Shown here: piece after piece, positions 47,444 to 58,106 of the stretch | Position numbering within the stretch: the stretch's first letter is position 1 | How the letters are laid out: the number at the start of each line of letters is the position of its first letter | Assembly (NCBI GenBank): GCA_030447385.1 | Contig: JAUJOY010000002.1 | Location: 237,833-301,832, forward strand | Reading direction: 5' to 3' | Length of the DNA: 64,000 nucleotides | Source: Mycobacteriales bacterium | GTDB taxonomy: Bacteria; Actinomycetota; Actinomycetes; Mycobacteriales; SCTD01 | Notes under the pieces: generated by a model | What the model was told of the DNA's origin: nothing | The model's database searches: none | The model's input: only the letters and a program-made list of their open reading frames with translations | Program-made: the position numbers and the translations under genes

Positions 47444-48922
47444 TCAGTCGCTCGCCCAGCCCTTGGCGCGCTGCACGGCCTCGGTCCAGCGCGCGTGGCC
47501 GCCGTCGCCGCGCGCACCGGAGGCCGGCTCGAAGCGGCGGTCGAGCTGCCAGGTGTCGACCAGCTCGTCGGTCGAGGACCACACGCCCGTGCCGAGCCCG
47601 GCCAGGAACGCCGCCCCGAGGGCGGTCGTCTCGAGCAGCCGCGGCCGCTGCACGGGCACCCCCAGCTGGTCGGCCTGCAGCTGGCAGAGCAGGTCGTTGG
47701 CGCTGGCCCCGCCGTCGACCTGCAGGCTGGGCACCGACAGCCCCGCCTCGTCGGTCATGGCGTCGACGACGTCGCGCACCTCGTAGGCGATCGCCTCGAG
47801 GGTCGCCCTCGCGAGGTGGGCGCGGGTCGTGCCCCTGGTGATGCCGAGGATCGTGCCGCGCGCATCGGGGTCCCAGTGCGGCGCCCCGAGACCGGTGAGC
47901 GCGGGCACGAACACCACGCCGCCGCTGTCCGGGACGGTACGCGCCAGCGCCTCCACCTCACCGGCGCTCCCGATCAGCTGGAGCCCGTCGCGCAGCCACT
48001 GGACCGCCGCCCCGGTGACGAAGACGGGACCCTCGAGCGCGTAGACCAGCGATCGGTCCGGCTCCATCCACGCCACCGTCGTCAGCAGCCGGTCGGACGG
48101 TGTGGGCGTGGCCCCGGTGTTCACCAGCACGAAGGAGCCTGTCCCGTAGGTGCACTTGCTGCGCCCGGGCTCGTAGCACCCCTGCCCGAACAGCGCCGCC
48201 TGCTGGTCGCCGGCGATGCCCGCGACGGGCAGGTCGAGCCCGAGGAACGCCGCGGGGTCCGTGCGGCCGACCTCGCCGTAGGAGGGCACGACCTCCGGCA
48301 GCGCCGCCAGGGGCACCCCGAACAGCGCGCACAGCTCCTCGCTCCAGGCGCCGGTACGCAGGTCGAGCAGCAGGGTGCGGCTCGCGTTGGACGCGTCGGT
48401 GACGGTGCGCCGGCCGCCCGTCAGACGCGCCACGACGTAGGCGTCGACGGTCCCGAGCGCGGTGCGTCCCGCCGTCACGCCCTCCCACGCCCGCGGGTCG
48501 TGCTCGGCGAGCCAGGTGAGCTTGGTTGCTGTGAAGTAGGGGTCGAGCCGCAGGCCGGTCAGCTCGGCGACCCGCGGCTCGTGCCCCTGGTCGCGGAGCC
48601 GGTCGCAGATGGCGGTCGTGCGCCGGTCCTGCCACACGATCGCCCGCCGGGGCGCCGCCAGCGTCGCGCGGTCCCACAGCACCGCCGTCTCGCGCTGCAC
48701 GGTGACCCCGAGGCACGTCACCTTCTCGGCGAGCCCGTCCAGCGCCGTGCGCGCCGACGCGAGCACCGCCTGCCAGATCTCCTCCGGCTCGTGCTCCACC
48801 CAGCCGGGGCGTGGGAAGTGCTGCGGGAACTCCTGGTAGCCGCGGGACAGCACCGCGCCCGCCTCGGAGAGGACGAGCGCCGTCACCCCGGTCGTGCCGA
48901 CGTCGAGGGCGAGGACCGACAT
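47444..48922 (-). CDS. glpK: FGGY-family glycerol kinase
   Basis: VLALDVGTTGVTALVLSEAGAVLSRGYQEFPQHFPRPGWVEHEPEEIW; DGGASANDLLCQLQADQLGVPVQRP. Confidence 0.88.
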   Translation of the reverse strand: MSVLALDVGTTGVTALVLSEAGAVLSRGYQEFPQHFPRPGWVEHEPEEIWQAVLASARTALDGLAEKVTCLGVTVQRETAVLWDRATLAAPRRAIVWQDRRTTAICDRLRDQGHEPRVAELTGLRLDPYFTATKLTWLAEHDPRAWEGVTAGRTALGTVDAYVVARLTGGRRTVTDASNASRTLLLDLRTGAWSEELCALFGVPLAALPEVVPSYGEVGRTDPAAFLGLDLPVAGIAGDQQAALFGQGCYEPGRSKCTYGTGSFVLVNTGATPTPSDRLLTTVAWMEPDRSLVYALEGPVFVTGAAVQWLRDGLQLIGSAGEVEALARTVPDSGGVVFVPALTGLGAPHWDPDARGTILGITRGTTRAHLARATLEAIAYEVRDVVDAMTDEAGLSVPSLQVDGGASANDLLCQLQADQLGVPVQRPRLLETTALGAAFLAGLGTGVWSSTDELVDTWQLDRRFEPASGARGDGGHARWTEAVQRAKGWASD

Positions 48923-49066
48923 GGGGGCGACGCTATCCGGCAGCCGCGCAGGGCCCTCCGCGGCATCGCCCGCTTCCCGCGGCGGATCCAGCTCCTGCGT
49001 CGGCGCTCCTGCGGTGGATCAACGCGCGCGGCGCGGGCTGGGGCGCAGGCACAGCAGGATGGGGCG

Positions 49067-49558
49067 ATGCGGATCTGGTACGACGGCGAGTTCTCCACCA
49101 CCGCGCCCGAGATCGGCCTCATCTCGCTGGGGGCGGTCGCCGAGGACGGTCGCGAGTTCTACGGCGTCTCCAGCGAGTTCGACCCCGAGACCGCGCACCC
49201 GTGGGTGAAGCGCAACGTGCTGCCGCAGCTCCCGCCGCCGGGCGACCCCGCGTGGCGGACCCGTGAGCAGCTGCGGACCGAGCTGCTGGCGTTCCTCGGG
49301 GACAGCCCCGTGCTGTGGGCGTGGTACGGCGCGTACGACCACGTGGCCCTGTGCCAGCTGTGGGGCGCGATGCCCGAGCTGCCGCGGGCCATCCCGCGCT
49401 TCACCCTCGACGTCCGCCAGCTGTGGGAGCACCTCGGGCGTCCGCCGCTGCCCGAGCAGCCCGAGGGGCTGCACCACGCGCTCGCGGACGCGCGCCACGT
49501 ACGGGTGCGGTGGCAGGCGCTCGCCGAGAGGGCCTACCGGCTCGGGCTCGAGGTCTGA
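49067..49558 (+). CDS. 3'-5' exoribonuclease (Rv2179c-like)
   Basis: MRIWYDGEFSTTAPEIGLISLGAVAEDGREFYGVSSEFD; WAWYGAYDHVALCQLWG; HHALADARHVR. Confidence 0.88.
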   Translation: MRIWYDGEFSTTAPEIGLISLGAVAEDGREFYGVSSEFDPETAHPWVKRNVLPQLPPPGDPAWRTREQLRTELLAFLGDSPVLWAWYGAYDHVALCQLWGAMPELPRAIPRFTLDVRQLWEHLGRPPLPEQPEGLHHALADARHVRVRWQALAERAYRLGLEV

Positions 49559-49695
49559 GCGCGCTGCTGGAGCGCGAGGACCTCCACCACCACCTGCTGC
49601 ACCCCGTCGAAGCCGACTGCGCGCGATCCGGCCCGCGACAGGTCGAGGATGCGCGGCCGGGCGTAGGGCCCGCGGTCGTTGACCAGGCAGCTCAC
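49534..49695 (-). pseudogene. RlpA-like double-psi beta-barrel fragment, truncated
   Basis: VSCLVNDRGPYARPRILDLSRAGSRAVGFDGVQQVVVEVLALQQR resembles the RlpA C-terminal half; no intact N-terminal half upstream. Confidence 0.45.
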
Positions 49696-49946
49696 GGCCC
49701 CGCCCGTGCGACCGACACGCGGACGACGGCACCTCCCTCCCGCGGTGATCTTCGTCTTGTCGGGCGCCGCTGCGCTGGGGGAGGCCCTACAGGAGGTAGA
49801 TCATCGCGAGCGCGGACCCGAGTGCGGCGGCCAGCCACCAGCACGGCGACGGCCTGCGCCGAGGCGGCCCGCCAGCGCGGCCCCGGCCGAAGGGAGGCAC
49901 CTGGTCAAAGCGGCTGTGCAGGTCCCCCGGTGAGACGGCTGAGGCC

Positions 49947-51872
49947 TCAGGGACCCGCAGTCACGGCCCGCAGGAACGCCTCCGCGACCGGGACGGCGAC
50001 CGACCCGCCGCTCCTGCCCTCCTCGACGAGCACCGCGAAGGCGATCTCGCCCTGGAAGCCCAGCGTCCAGGCGTGGGTGCGCGGCGGCGACTGCGTGCCG
50101 AACTCGGCCGTCCCGGTCTTCGCGTGCACCGGCGCCCCCGGCACGTCCGCCAGCGCGCTTGCCGTGCCGGCCAGGACCACCTGGCGCATCAGGTCGCGCA
50201 GGGCCGCGAGCTGTGTGGGGTCCGCCTGCGGCGGTGCTGCGGGCGCAGGTGCGGGAGCCGGGTCCAGCACGAGGTGCGGCGCTGCGTAGGCGCCTCTGGC
50301 AATCGTGGCGGCCACCTGCGCGAGAGCCGCCGGGCTGACGAGGACCTTGCCCTGGCCGATGGCCGTCGCCGCCTTCTCCACCTCGCTGGTCGGGACCGGC
50401 ACGTCCCCCGCGAACACGTCGACCCCCACCTGCCAGGGCACGCCGAGCCCGAGTCGGGTGGCGGCGGCGGGGAAGGCAGGCGGGTCGAGCCGCTCCGACA
50501 GGCCCACGAAGGCGGTGTTGCACGACTGCGCGAACGCCGTCCGGAACGGCACCGCCCCGAGGGAGCCGCCCTCGAAGTTGCGGAAGGACCGCCCGTTGAC
50601 GGTCAGCGTGGGCGGGCAGCTCGCGGCGTCGTCGGGCCCCAGTCCCGTGCCGAGCAGGCCCAGCGTCGTCGCCGTCTTGAAGGTGGAGCCAGGCGGGTAG
50701 CGGCCGGTCATGGCGCGGTCGGTGCCGTTGATCGGGGTGTTGGCGACGGCCAGCACGTTGCCGGTCGGCACGTCCATCACGACCAGCGCACCGTTGCCGT
50801 TGCCCCCGGCCGCGCCGGCCAGGGCCTGGTCCGCGGCCTGCTGCACCTTCGCGTCGAGGGTGAGGCGGACCGGGCTTCCGGGCGCTGCGGGAACGGCGAA
50901 CAGCTCGATGCGCTCCTTGCTGCCGCGGACCTGCTCCACGCGTACGGCCGGCGTGCCGGCCAGCCTCGCGTCGTAGGTCCGCTGCAGGCCCGACAGCCCG
51001 GTCACGTCACCGGCGACGAGGCGGCCGGAGGACTTCTCGATCAGCTCGGCGGTTGCCGGTCCGGCGGTGCCGATCAGGGCCCGGGCGAAGGCCCGGCTGG
51101 GGGCCAACGGCGTCATCGACTCGCGGAACACCGTGCCGGGCAGCGGCTGCAGGCGGGCCTTCAGCGGCTCGTAGTCGGCGCGCCGCAGCGTGATCACGGG
51201 CACGAAAGCGTCGGGCGCCGCCGCGCGCAGCCGCTGCAGGAGCGGTGGCTGCTCGATGTCGAGCAGGTCGGCGAGGGCGCGGGTCAGCCCCTCCGGGTCC
51301 TTCGTGCGGGACGGCTGGATCCCCACGTCGACCACGCTCGTGTTGGCGACCAGCGCAGCGCCGTCCCCGCCGAGCAGCTCCCCCCGCGGCGCAGGGGTGC
51401 GGGTGGCGGTGAGCACGTCGCCGAACGCGAGCGCCGGGTGGACGACCGGAGCCGCCCACCGGACCACCCACGACTGCTTGTCCGTCCCCTGCGCGAGCGG
51501 AGCCGAGCTGACGTAGGTCCAGCCGTTCGGCCCGAACGGCCACGTCCAGCGCAGGTCCGCGGTCCCGGTGCGGCCGGTGCGCCGCACGGCCGTGACCTCC
51601 ACCGCCGGCACGGCCGAGCGCATGCCCTTGACCAGCGCGGCGTACTGCTCCTGCGCTGCGGCCGGGGCGGCGTCGGCCACGGGAGCGGCGGTCAGGTCGC
51701 CCTTCTGGGCGGCCGCGGCGAACGCGCGGGCGGCGGCCTCGGCAGCCGCGTCCAGCCGGTTGTCCTGCACCCTGCGGTACTGCAGGAAGCCCAGCCCCGC
51801 AAGGAGCGCCACGACCAGCACGGCCACGAGGGCGAGCACGCGTCCCCGACGCGGCTTTCCGGAGGAAGACAT
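49947..51872 (-). CDS. Penicillin-binding transpeptidase with NTF2-like N-domain
   Basis: PPGSTFKTATTLGLLG (SxxK), AQSCNTAFVGLSERL (SxN), HAKTGTAEFG (KTG). Confidence 0.92.
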   Translation of the reverse strand: MSSSGKPRRGRVLALVAVLVVALLAGLGFLQYRRVQDNRLDAAAEAAARAFAAAAQKGDLTAAPVADAAPAAAQEQYAALVKGMRSAVPAVEVTAVRRTGRTGTADLRWTWPFGPNGWTYVSSAPLAQGTDKQSWVVRWAAPVVHPALAFGDVLTATRTPAPRGELLGGDGAALVANTSVVDVGIQPSRTKDPEGLTRALADLLDIEQPPLLQRLRAAAPDAFVPVITLRRADYEPLKARLQPLPGTVFRESMTPLAPSRAFARALIGTAGPATAELIEKSSGRLVAGDVTGLSGLQRTYDARLAGTPAVRVEQVRGSKERIELFAVPAAPGSPVRLTLDAKVQQAADQALAGAAGGNGNGALVVMDVPTGNVLAVANTPINGTDRAMTGRYPPGSTFKTATTLGLLGTGLGPDDAASCPPTLTVNGRSFRNFEGGSLGAVPFRTAFAQSCNTAFVGLSERLDPPAFPAAATRLGLGVPWQVGVDVFAGDVPVPTSEVEKAATAIGQGKVLVSPAALAQVAATIARGAYAAPHLVLDPAPAPAPAAPPQADPTQLAALRDLMRQVVLAGTASALADVPGAPVHAKTGTAEFGTQSPPRTHAWTLGFQGEIAFAVLVEEGRSGGSVAVPVAEAFLRAVTAGP

Positions 51873-51962
51873 CGCCGCCACCCTAGCGACAGCCCGTGCC
51901 GCTGCGCCGCGCGTTCCGGCCGACAACTAGGGTCCGGCTACCAGCAAGCCTGTGGAGGCAGT

Positions 51963-52988
51963 GTGCGGATCGGTGTGCTGACCGGTGGTGGGGACTGCCC
52001 GGGCCTCAACGCGGTCATCCGGGCGGTCGTGCGCAAGGGCACCGAGACCCTCGGCCACGACTTCGTCGGCTTCCGCAACGGCTGGAAGGGTCCGCTGGAC
52101 GGGCTGACGATGCCGCTGGGGGTCGAGCAGACGCGGGGCATCCTGCCGCGCGGCGGCACCATCCTCGGGAGCAGCCGGACCAACCCGTTCCGGGTCGACG
52201 GCGGGATCGAGCGGGTGCGCGACAACCTCGCCGCCGCCGGGGTGGACGCGCTGGTGGCCATCGGCGGGGAGGACACCCTGGGGGTCGCCACCCGGCTGGC
52301 CAAGGAGGGGGTCACCGTCGTCGGGGTGCCGAAGACGATCGACAACGACCTCGGGGCGACCGACTACACCTTCGGCTTCGACACCGCGGTCCAGATCGCG
52401 GTGGACGCGATCGACCGGCTGCACACCACGGCGGAGTCCCACCACCGCGCGCTGGTCGTCGAGGTCATGGGCCGCCATGCGGGGTGGATCGCCCTGCACT
52501 CCGGGCTCGCCGGCGGCGCCAACGTCATCCTCATCCCGGAGCGCCCCTTCGACCTCGACGAGGTCTGCCGCTACGTCCAGGCCCGGTTCGAGAAGGAGTA
52601 CGCGCCGATCATCGTCGTCGCCGAGGGAGCGGTCCCGAAGGAGGGCCAGATGGCGACGCAGGAGAGCGAGCTCGACGCGTTCGGGCACGTGCGGCTCGGC
52701 GGGATCGGGCAGTTCCTCGAGCGCGAGATCGGCAGCCGGACCGGCAAGGAGGCCCGCGCCACCGTCCTGGGCTACGTGCAGCGCGGTGGCACCCCCACGG
52801 CGTACGACCGGGTGCTCGCGACCCGCTTCGGGCTGCACGCGGTGGACGCCGTCTCCGAGGGCGACAGCGGGGTGATGGTCGCCCTGCGTGGCACCCACAT
52901 CGTGCGGGTGCCCCTCGAGGAGGCCACCCGGGAGCTCAAGACCGTGCCCCTGGAGCGGTACGCCGAGGCCGAGGTGTTCTTCGGGTGA
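51963..52988 (+). CDS. 6-phosphofructokinase
   Basis: RIGVLTGGGDCPGLNAVIRAVV; GIERVRDNL; GGEDTLGVA; PKTIDNDL; VEVMGRHAGWIA. Confidence 0.95.
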   Translation: MRIGVLTGGGDCPGLNAVIRAVVRKGTETLGHDFVGFRNGWKGPLDGLTMPLGVEQTRGILPRGGTILGSSRTNPFRVDGGIERVRDNLAAAGVDALVAIGGEDTLGVATRLAKEGVTVVGVPKTIDNDLGATDYTFGFDTAVQIAVDAIDRLHTTAESHHRALVVEVMGRHAGWIALHSGLAGGANVILIPERPFDLDEVCRYVQARFEKEYAPIIVVAEGAVPKEGQMATQESELDAFGHVRLGGIGQFLEREIGSRTGKEARATVLGYVQRGGTPTAYDRVLATRFGLHAVDAVSEGDSGVMVALRGTHIVRVPLEEATRELKTVPLERYAEAEVFFG

Positions 52989-53012
52989 GGGTGTCCGCGT
53001 GAGGGTGTTCGC

Positions 53013-54678
<1,666 letters not shown>

Positions 54679-54692
54679 CGGGTCCGCAGCAG

Positions 54693-55283
54693 CTAGGGGA
54701 CGACCTCGTACGCGACCTGCAGCGTCCGGGTCCCGTCGGTCGCGCGCACGGTGTGCCGGCCCGGCTTGTCCGCCGGGTCCTCGGCCACGAGCTTGGTGGT
54801 GAAGGTCCCGTCGGGCTTGACCGCCACGACGGCCTTCGAGCCGGTCTCCTTGCCCTCGACACCGAGGTAGTCGAGCCGGACGGCCCCGTTGGCCCGCCAT
54901 CCCGTGCCGGAGACGAGCAGCTCGGCGCCGTTGCCTCCTGATGCGGGGTCGATCGTCAGGGAGAGCCGGTTGGGGTCGGGGGACGGGCTCGGGGAGGGGG
55001 AGGGCGAGGGTGGCGGGGGCGGCGGCGGCGGGGGCGGCGAGGGGATGATGAACACGCTGGTGACCGGTGCCGGCGCGGTCACCACCGGGGGGGAGATGAG
55101 CACCTCGGGCTTGGGCGGCTCCGGCGAGGGCAGCGCGACCGACCGCGACTCGGCCAGCGGCTCGGGCTTGCTGTCCCGGGTGAGCAGCAGGCCGACGCCG
55201 AGGCCCAGGCCGCCCGCGAGGATCAGCGCGAGGAGCACGAGCAGCGGCGAGAACAGCCGCGGCTCCTCGTCGTCCTCGTACAT
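54693..55283 (-). CDS. Membrane-anchored Pro-rich stalk protein with C-terminal Ig-like domain
   Basis: Single [24 protein letters not shown], then LLVSGTGWRANGAVRLDYLG... Confidence 0.65.
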   Translation of the reverse strand: MYEDDEEPRLFSPLLVLLALILAGGLGLGVGLLLTRDSKPEPLAESRSVALPSPEPPKPEVLISPPVVTAPAPVTSVFIIPSPPPPPPPPPPSPSPSPSPSPDPNRLSLTIDPASGGNGAELLVSGTGWRANGAVRLDYLGVEGKETGSKAVVAVKPDGTFTTKLVAEDPADKPGRHTVRATDGTRTLQVAYEVVP

Positions 55284-55387
55284 GTCCCTGTCCTCCTCCT
55301 GGCGCGCGGGCAGGATCCGGCCCCTGGTCGGCATGATGCCGCACGTCCGCCCTTCGGCAGGGCGACGCAACCTGGCTGTGACCTGCT

Positions 55388-56428
55388 CTAGGCCCTCGCG
55401 GACCCCGGGGTCGTGCGCCCCAGCAGCGCTGGCAGCAGCCGGCAGGCTTCGGCCAGCTCGTCGAGCGCCTCGCCGTACAGCGCCTGCGGCCCGTCGCAGA
55501 GCGCAGCGGTCGGGTCGGCGTGCACGTCGACCATGATCGCGTCCGCGCCGGCTGCCATCGCGGCCCGAGCCAGCGGCACGACGAGCTCGCGCTTGCCGGC
55601 GCTGTGCGAGGGGTCGACGACGACCGGCAGGTGGGACAGGGCGTGCACCATCGGGACCGCGCTGACGTCGAGGGTGTTGCGCACCGCGGTCTCGAAGGTC
55701 CGGATGCCCCGCTCGCACAGCACGATGTCGAGGTTGCCGCGCTGCGCGATGTACTCCGCGGCCATCAGCCACTCCTCGTAGGTGGCGGTCAGCCCGCGCT
55801 TGAGCAGCACCGGCTTGCTGACGCTGCCGACGGCTTGCAGGAGCGGGAAGTTCTGCATGTTGCGGGTGCCGATCTGGAGCATGTCGGCGTGCTCCGCCAC
55901 CTGCTTCACGTCGGCCGGGTCGACCACCTCGGTGACGACGGGCAGACCGGTGAGCTCGCGCGCCTCGGCCAGGATCTCCAGACCGCGAAGGCCCAGCCCC
56001 TGGAAGGCGTAGGGCGAGGTGCGCGGCTTGTAGGCCCCCCCGCGCAGCATCGTCGCGCCGGCGTCGCGCGCCATCGTCGCGGCCTCGAACGTCTGCTCGC
56101 GGGTCTCGACCGCGCACGGCCCGGCGATGAGCACGAAGGTGTCCGGCCCGATGTGCACGTTCCCGGCCGGGCCGACGGTGATCGTCGAGGCGTCCGGGTG
56201 GTTCTCGCGGCTGACCAGCTTGTAGGGCTTGGAGACCCGGACGACCTCGCCGACGCCCGGCATCGCCCGCAGGTTCAGGCCCTGGAAGGCGACGACGTCC
56301 CCGACCAGGCCGACGATGGTGCGCTGGACGCCGCGGCTGATGAAGGCCGAGCCGCCGGCGGCCTGCACCCTGGCGACCACCGCGTCGACCTCGTCGGGTG
56401 CCGCCCCCGGGCGCATGACGACGACCAT
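55388..56428 (-). CDS. aroF: Type I (AroF-like) DAHP synthase
   Basis: [68 protein letters not shown]. Confidence 0.95.
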   Translation of the reverse strand: MVVVMRPGAAPDEVDAVVARVQAAGGSAFISRGVQRTIVGLVGDVVAFQGLNLRAMPGVGEVVRVSKPYKLVSRENHPDASTITVGPAGNVHIGPDTFVLIAGPCAVETREQTFEAATMARDAGATMLRGGAYKPRTSPYAFQGLGLRGLEILAEARELTGLPVVTEVVDPADVKQVAEHADMLQIGTRNMQNFPLLQAVGSVSKPVLLKRGLTATYEEWLMAAEYIAQRGNLDIVLCERGIRTFETAVRNTLDVSAVPMVHALSHLPVVVDPSHSAGKRELVVPLARAAMAAGADAIMVDVHADPTAALCDGPQALYGEALDELAEACRLLPALLGRTTPGSARA

Positions 56429-56502
56429 GAGCGGCGAGGCTACCCGTCCCGCCTCCTGCGGACCCGCGTGCGCACCGGCCCGGCCAGGAGCAGGATGGCC
56501 CA

Positions 56503-57156
56503 GTGACCCTCCTGTTCAGTCGCCTCGGCACGAGGAGGCGGGCGCCCCGCGAGGGGGTCCTTCCCGACCGCCTCCCCCCGGGTCAGCACCTGCCGCGCGG
56601 CTGGCCGGTGCTGCACTACGGCCCGGTCCCGACGTTCGACGAGCAGGCCTGGGAGCTGCAGGTCTTCGGGGCGACCGGGGACGGCACCGACGTGCGCATG
56701 GACTGGGCGCGCGTCTCGGCGCTGCCGCGGGTCGAGGTGCGCGGCGACCTGCACTGCGTGACGAAGTTCTCGGTGCTCGACAACGTCTGGACCGGGATCT
56801 GCGCCCGCACGCTGCTGTCCCTCGTGCCGCCCCATCCCGAGGTCTCGCACGTCATGGTCTGGGGGGAGTACGGCTACAGCGCCAACCTGCGCCTGGCCGA
56901 CGTCGCCGGCGGCTCGGCGGTCTTCGCCACCCACCGCAACGGCGAGCGCCTGACGCCCGAGCACGGCTTCCCGCTGCGCCTCGTCGTCCCGCACCTGTAC
57001 GCCTGGAAGGGCCCGAAGTGGGTGCGCGCGGTGGAGTACCTCACCGCCGACCGCCGGGGCTTCTGGGAGGAGCGCGGCTACCACAACGGCGCGGATCCCT
57101 GGCGCGAGCAGCGCTACAGCTATCAGGAGGTCCCCGGCGAGGGGCCGGACTTCTAG
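56503..57156 (+). CDS. Molybdopterin-dependent (sulfite oxidase-like) protein
   Basis: LHCVTKFSVLDNVWTGI; GYSANLRLADV; PHLYAWKGPKWVRAVEYLTADRRGFWEERGYHNGADPWREQRY. Confidence 0.88.
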   Translation: MTLLFSRLGTRRRAPREGVLPDRLPPGQHLPRGWPVLHYGPVPTFDEQAWELQVFGATGDGTDVRMDWARVSALPRVEVRGDLHCVTKFSVLDNVWTGICARTLLSLVPPHPEVSHVMVWGEYGYSANLRLADVAGGSAVFATHRNGERLTPEHGFPLRLVVPHLYAWKGPKWVRAVEYLTADRRGFWEERGYHNGADPWREQRYSYQEVPGEGPDF

Positions 57157-57220
57157 CCCAGGACTTCTCCGGGCGGACGCCGCGACGGAACTGCCGCGCC
57201 CGGTCCCCCGTGCCCCGCCC

Positions 57221-58084
57221 TCAGCCGCCCGCACGCAGGGAGCACAGCAGGTCGATGTCGCGCCGGTGGGCGCCGGCGTCACCCGGGGTCTCGACCACGA
57301 TGGGAACCCCGCGCATCGCGGGGTGCCGGAACAGCTCGGCGAACGCGTCCTTGCCGATGCTGCCCTCGCCGATCGACTCGTGCCTGTCACGCCGCGAGCC
57401 CAGCGGGTCCTTCGAGTCGTTCGCGTGGACCAGCGCCAGCCGTCCCCGGCCGACGGCCTTGACCAGCGCGTCGAGGGTCTTCTTCATCCCGCCCGGCGCG
57501 GCCACGTCGTGCCCGGCCGCGAAGGCGTGGCAGGTGTCCAGGCAGACGCCGAGCATCGGGTGGCTCTCGAGCTGGGCGAACCACGGCTCGAGCTGCTGCA
57601 CGGTCGCGGCCAGCGGCTGGCCGCCACCTGCCATCGGCTCGACGAGCACCCGGGGGCCCGCCGGGTCTGCCTCCTCCAGCACCGGGAGCAGGTGGGTGCG
57701 CAGCTGCGCCATGGCCTGGTCGTGGTGGGCCTGCGCGATGGCGCTGCCGGCGTGGATCACCACGCCCCGCGCACCGAGTGCGGCCCCCCGCCGCAGCGCG
57801 TGCCGGACCGACTCGACCGAGCGGGTCAGGGTCGCCTCGGTCGGGGAGCCGAAGTTCACCAGGTAGGGCGCGTGCACGTACACCGGCACGGCGCCGGCGG
57901 CGCAGTCGCTGCGGAAGGCCTCGTCGAGCGCCGGATCGCCCGCGCTGGGGGCCCACCCGCGGGGGTTGGAGACGAAGATCTGCACGGCTCCGGCGCCGAT
58001 CTCCCTGGCGTACGCCAGCGCCGAGACCAGGCCGCTCCCCACCGGGATGTGGGAGCCGACCGCGGAGGGCTTGCGGGGAGGCAC
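57221..58084 (-). CDS. nfo: Endonuclease IV (AP endonuclease family 2)
   Basis: GSHIPVGSGL; VYVHAPYLVNFGSP; GVCLDTCHAFAAGHDV; LVHANDSKDPLGSRRDRHESIGEG. Confidence 0.92.
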   Translation of the reverse strand: MPPRKPSAVGSHIPVGSGLVSALAYAREIGAGAVQIFVSNPRGWAPSAGDPALDEAFRSDCAAGAVPVYVHAPYLVNFGSPTEATLTRSVESVRHALRRGAALGARGVVIHAGSAIAQAHHDQAMAQLRTHLLPVLEEADPAGPRVLVEPMAGGGQPLAATVQQLEPWFAQLESHPMLGVCLDTCHAFAAGHDVAAPGGMKKTLDALVKAVGRGRLALVHANDSKDPLGSRRDRHESIGEGSIGKDAFAELFRHPAMRGVPIVVETPGDAGAHRRDIDLLCSLRAGG

Positions 58085-58106
58085 GCCGGACAGCGTCCCA
58101 GAGGGC

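Noticed and set aside
47360-49558. 732 aa plus-strand ORF covering glpK antisense
   Set aside because: Only the last 164 codons (from 49067) are a real gene; the remainder mirrors glpK
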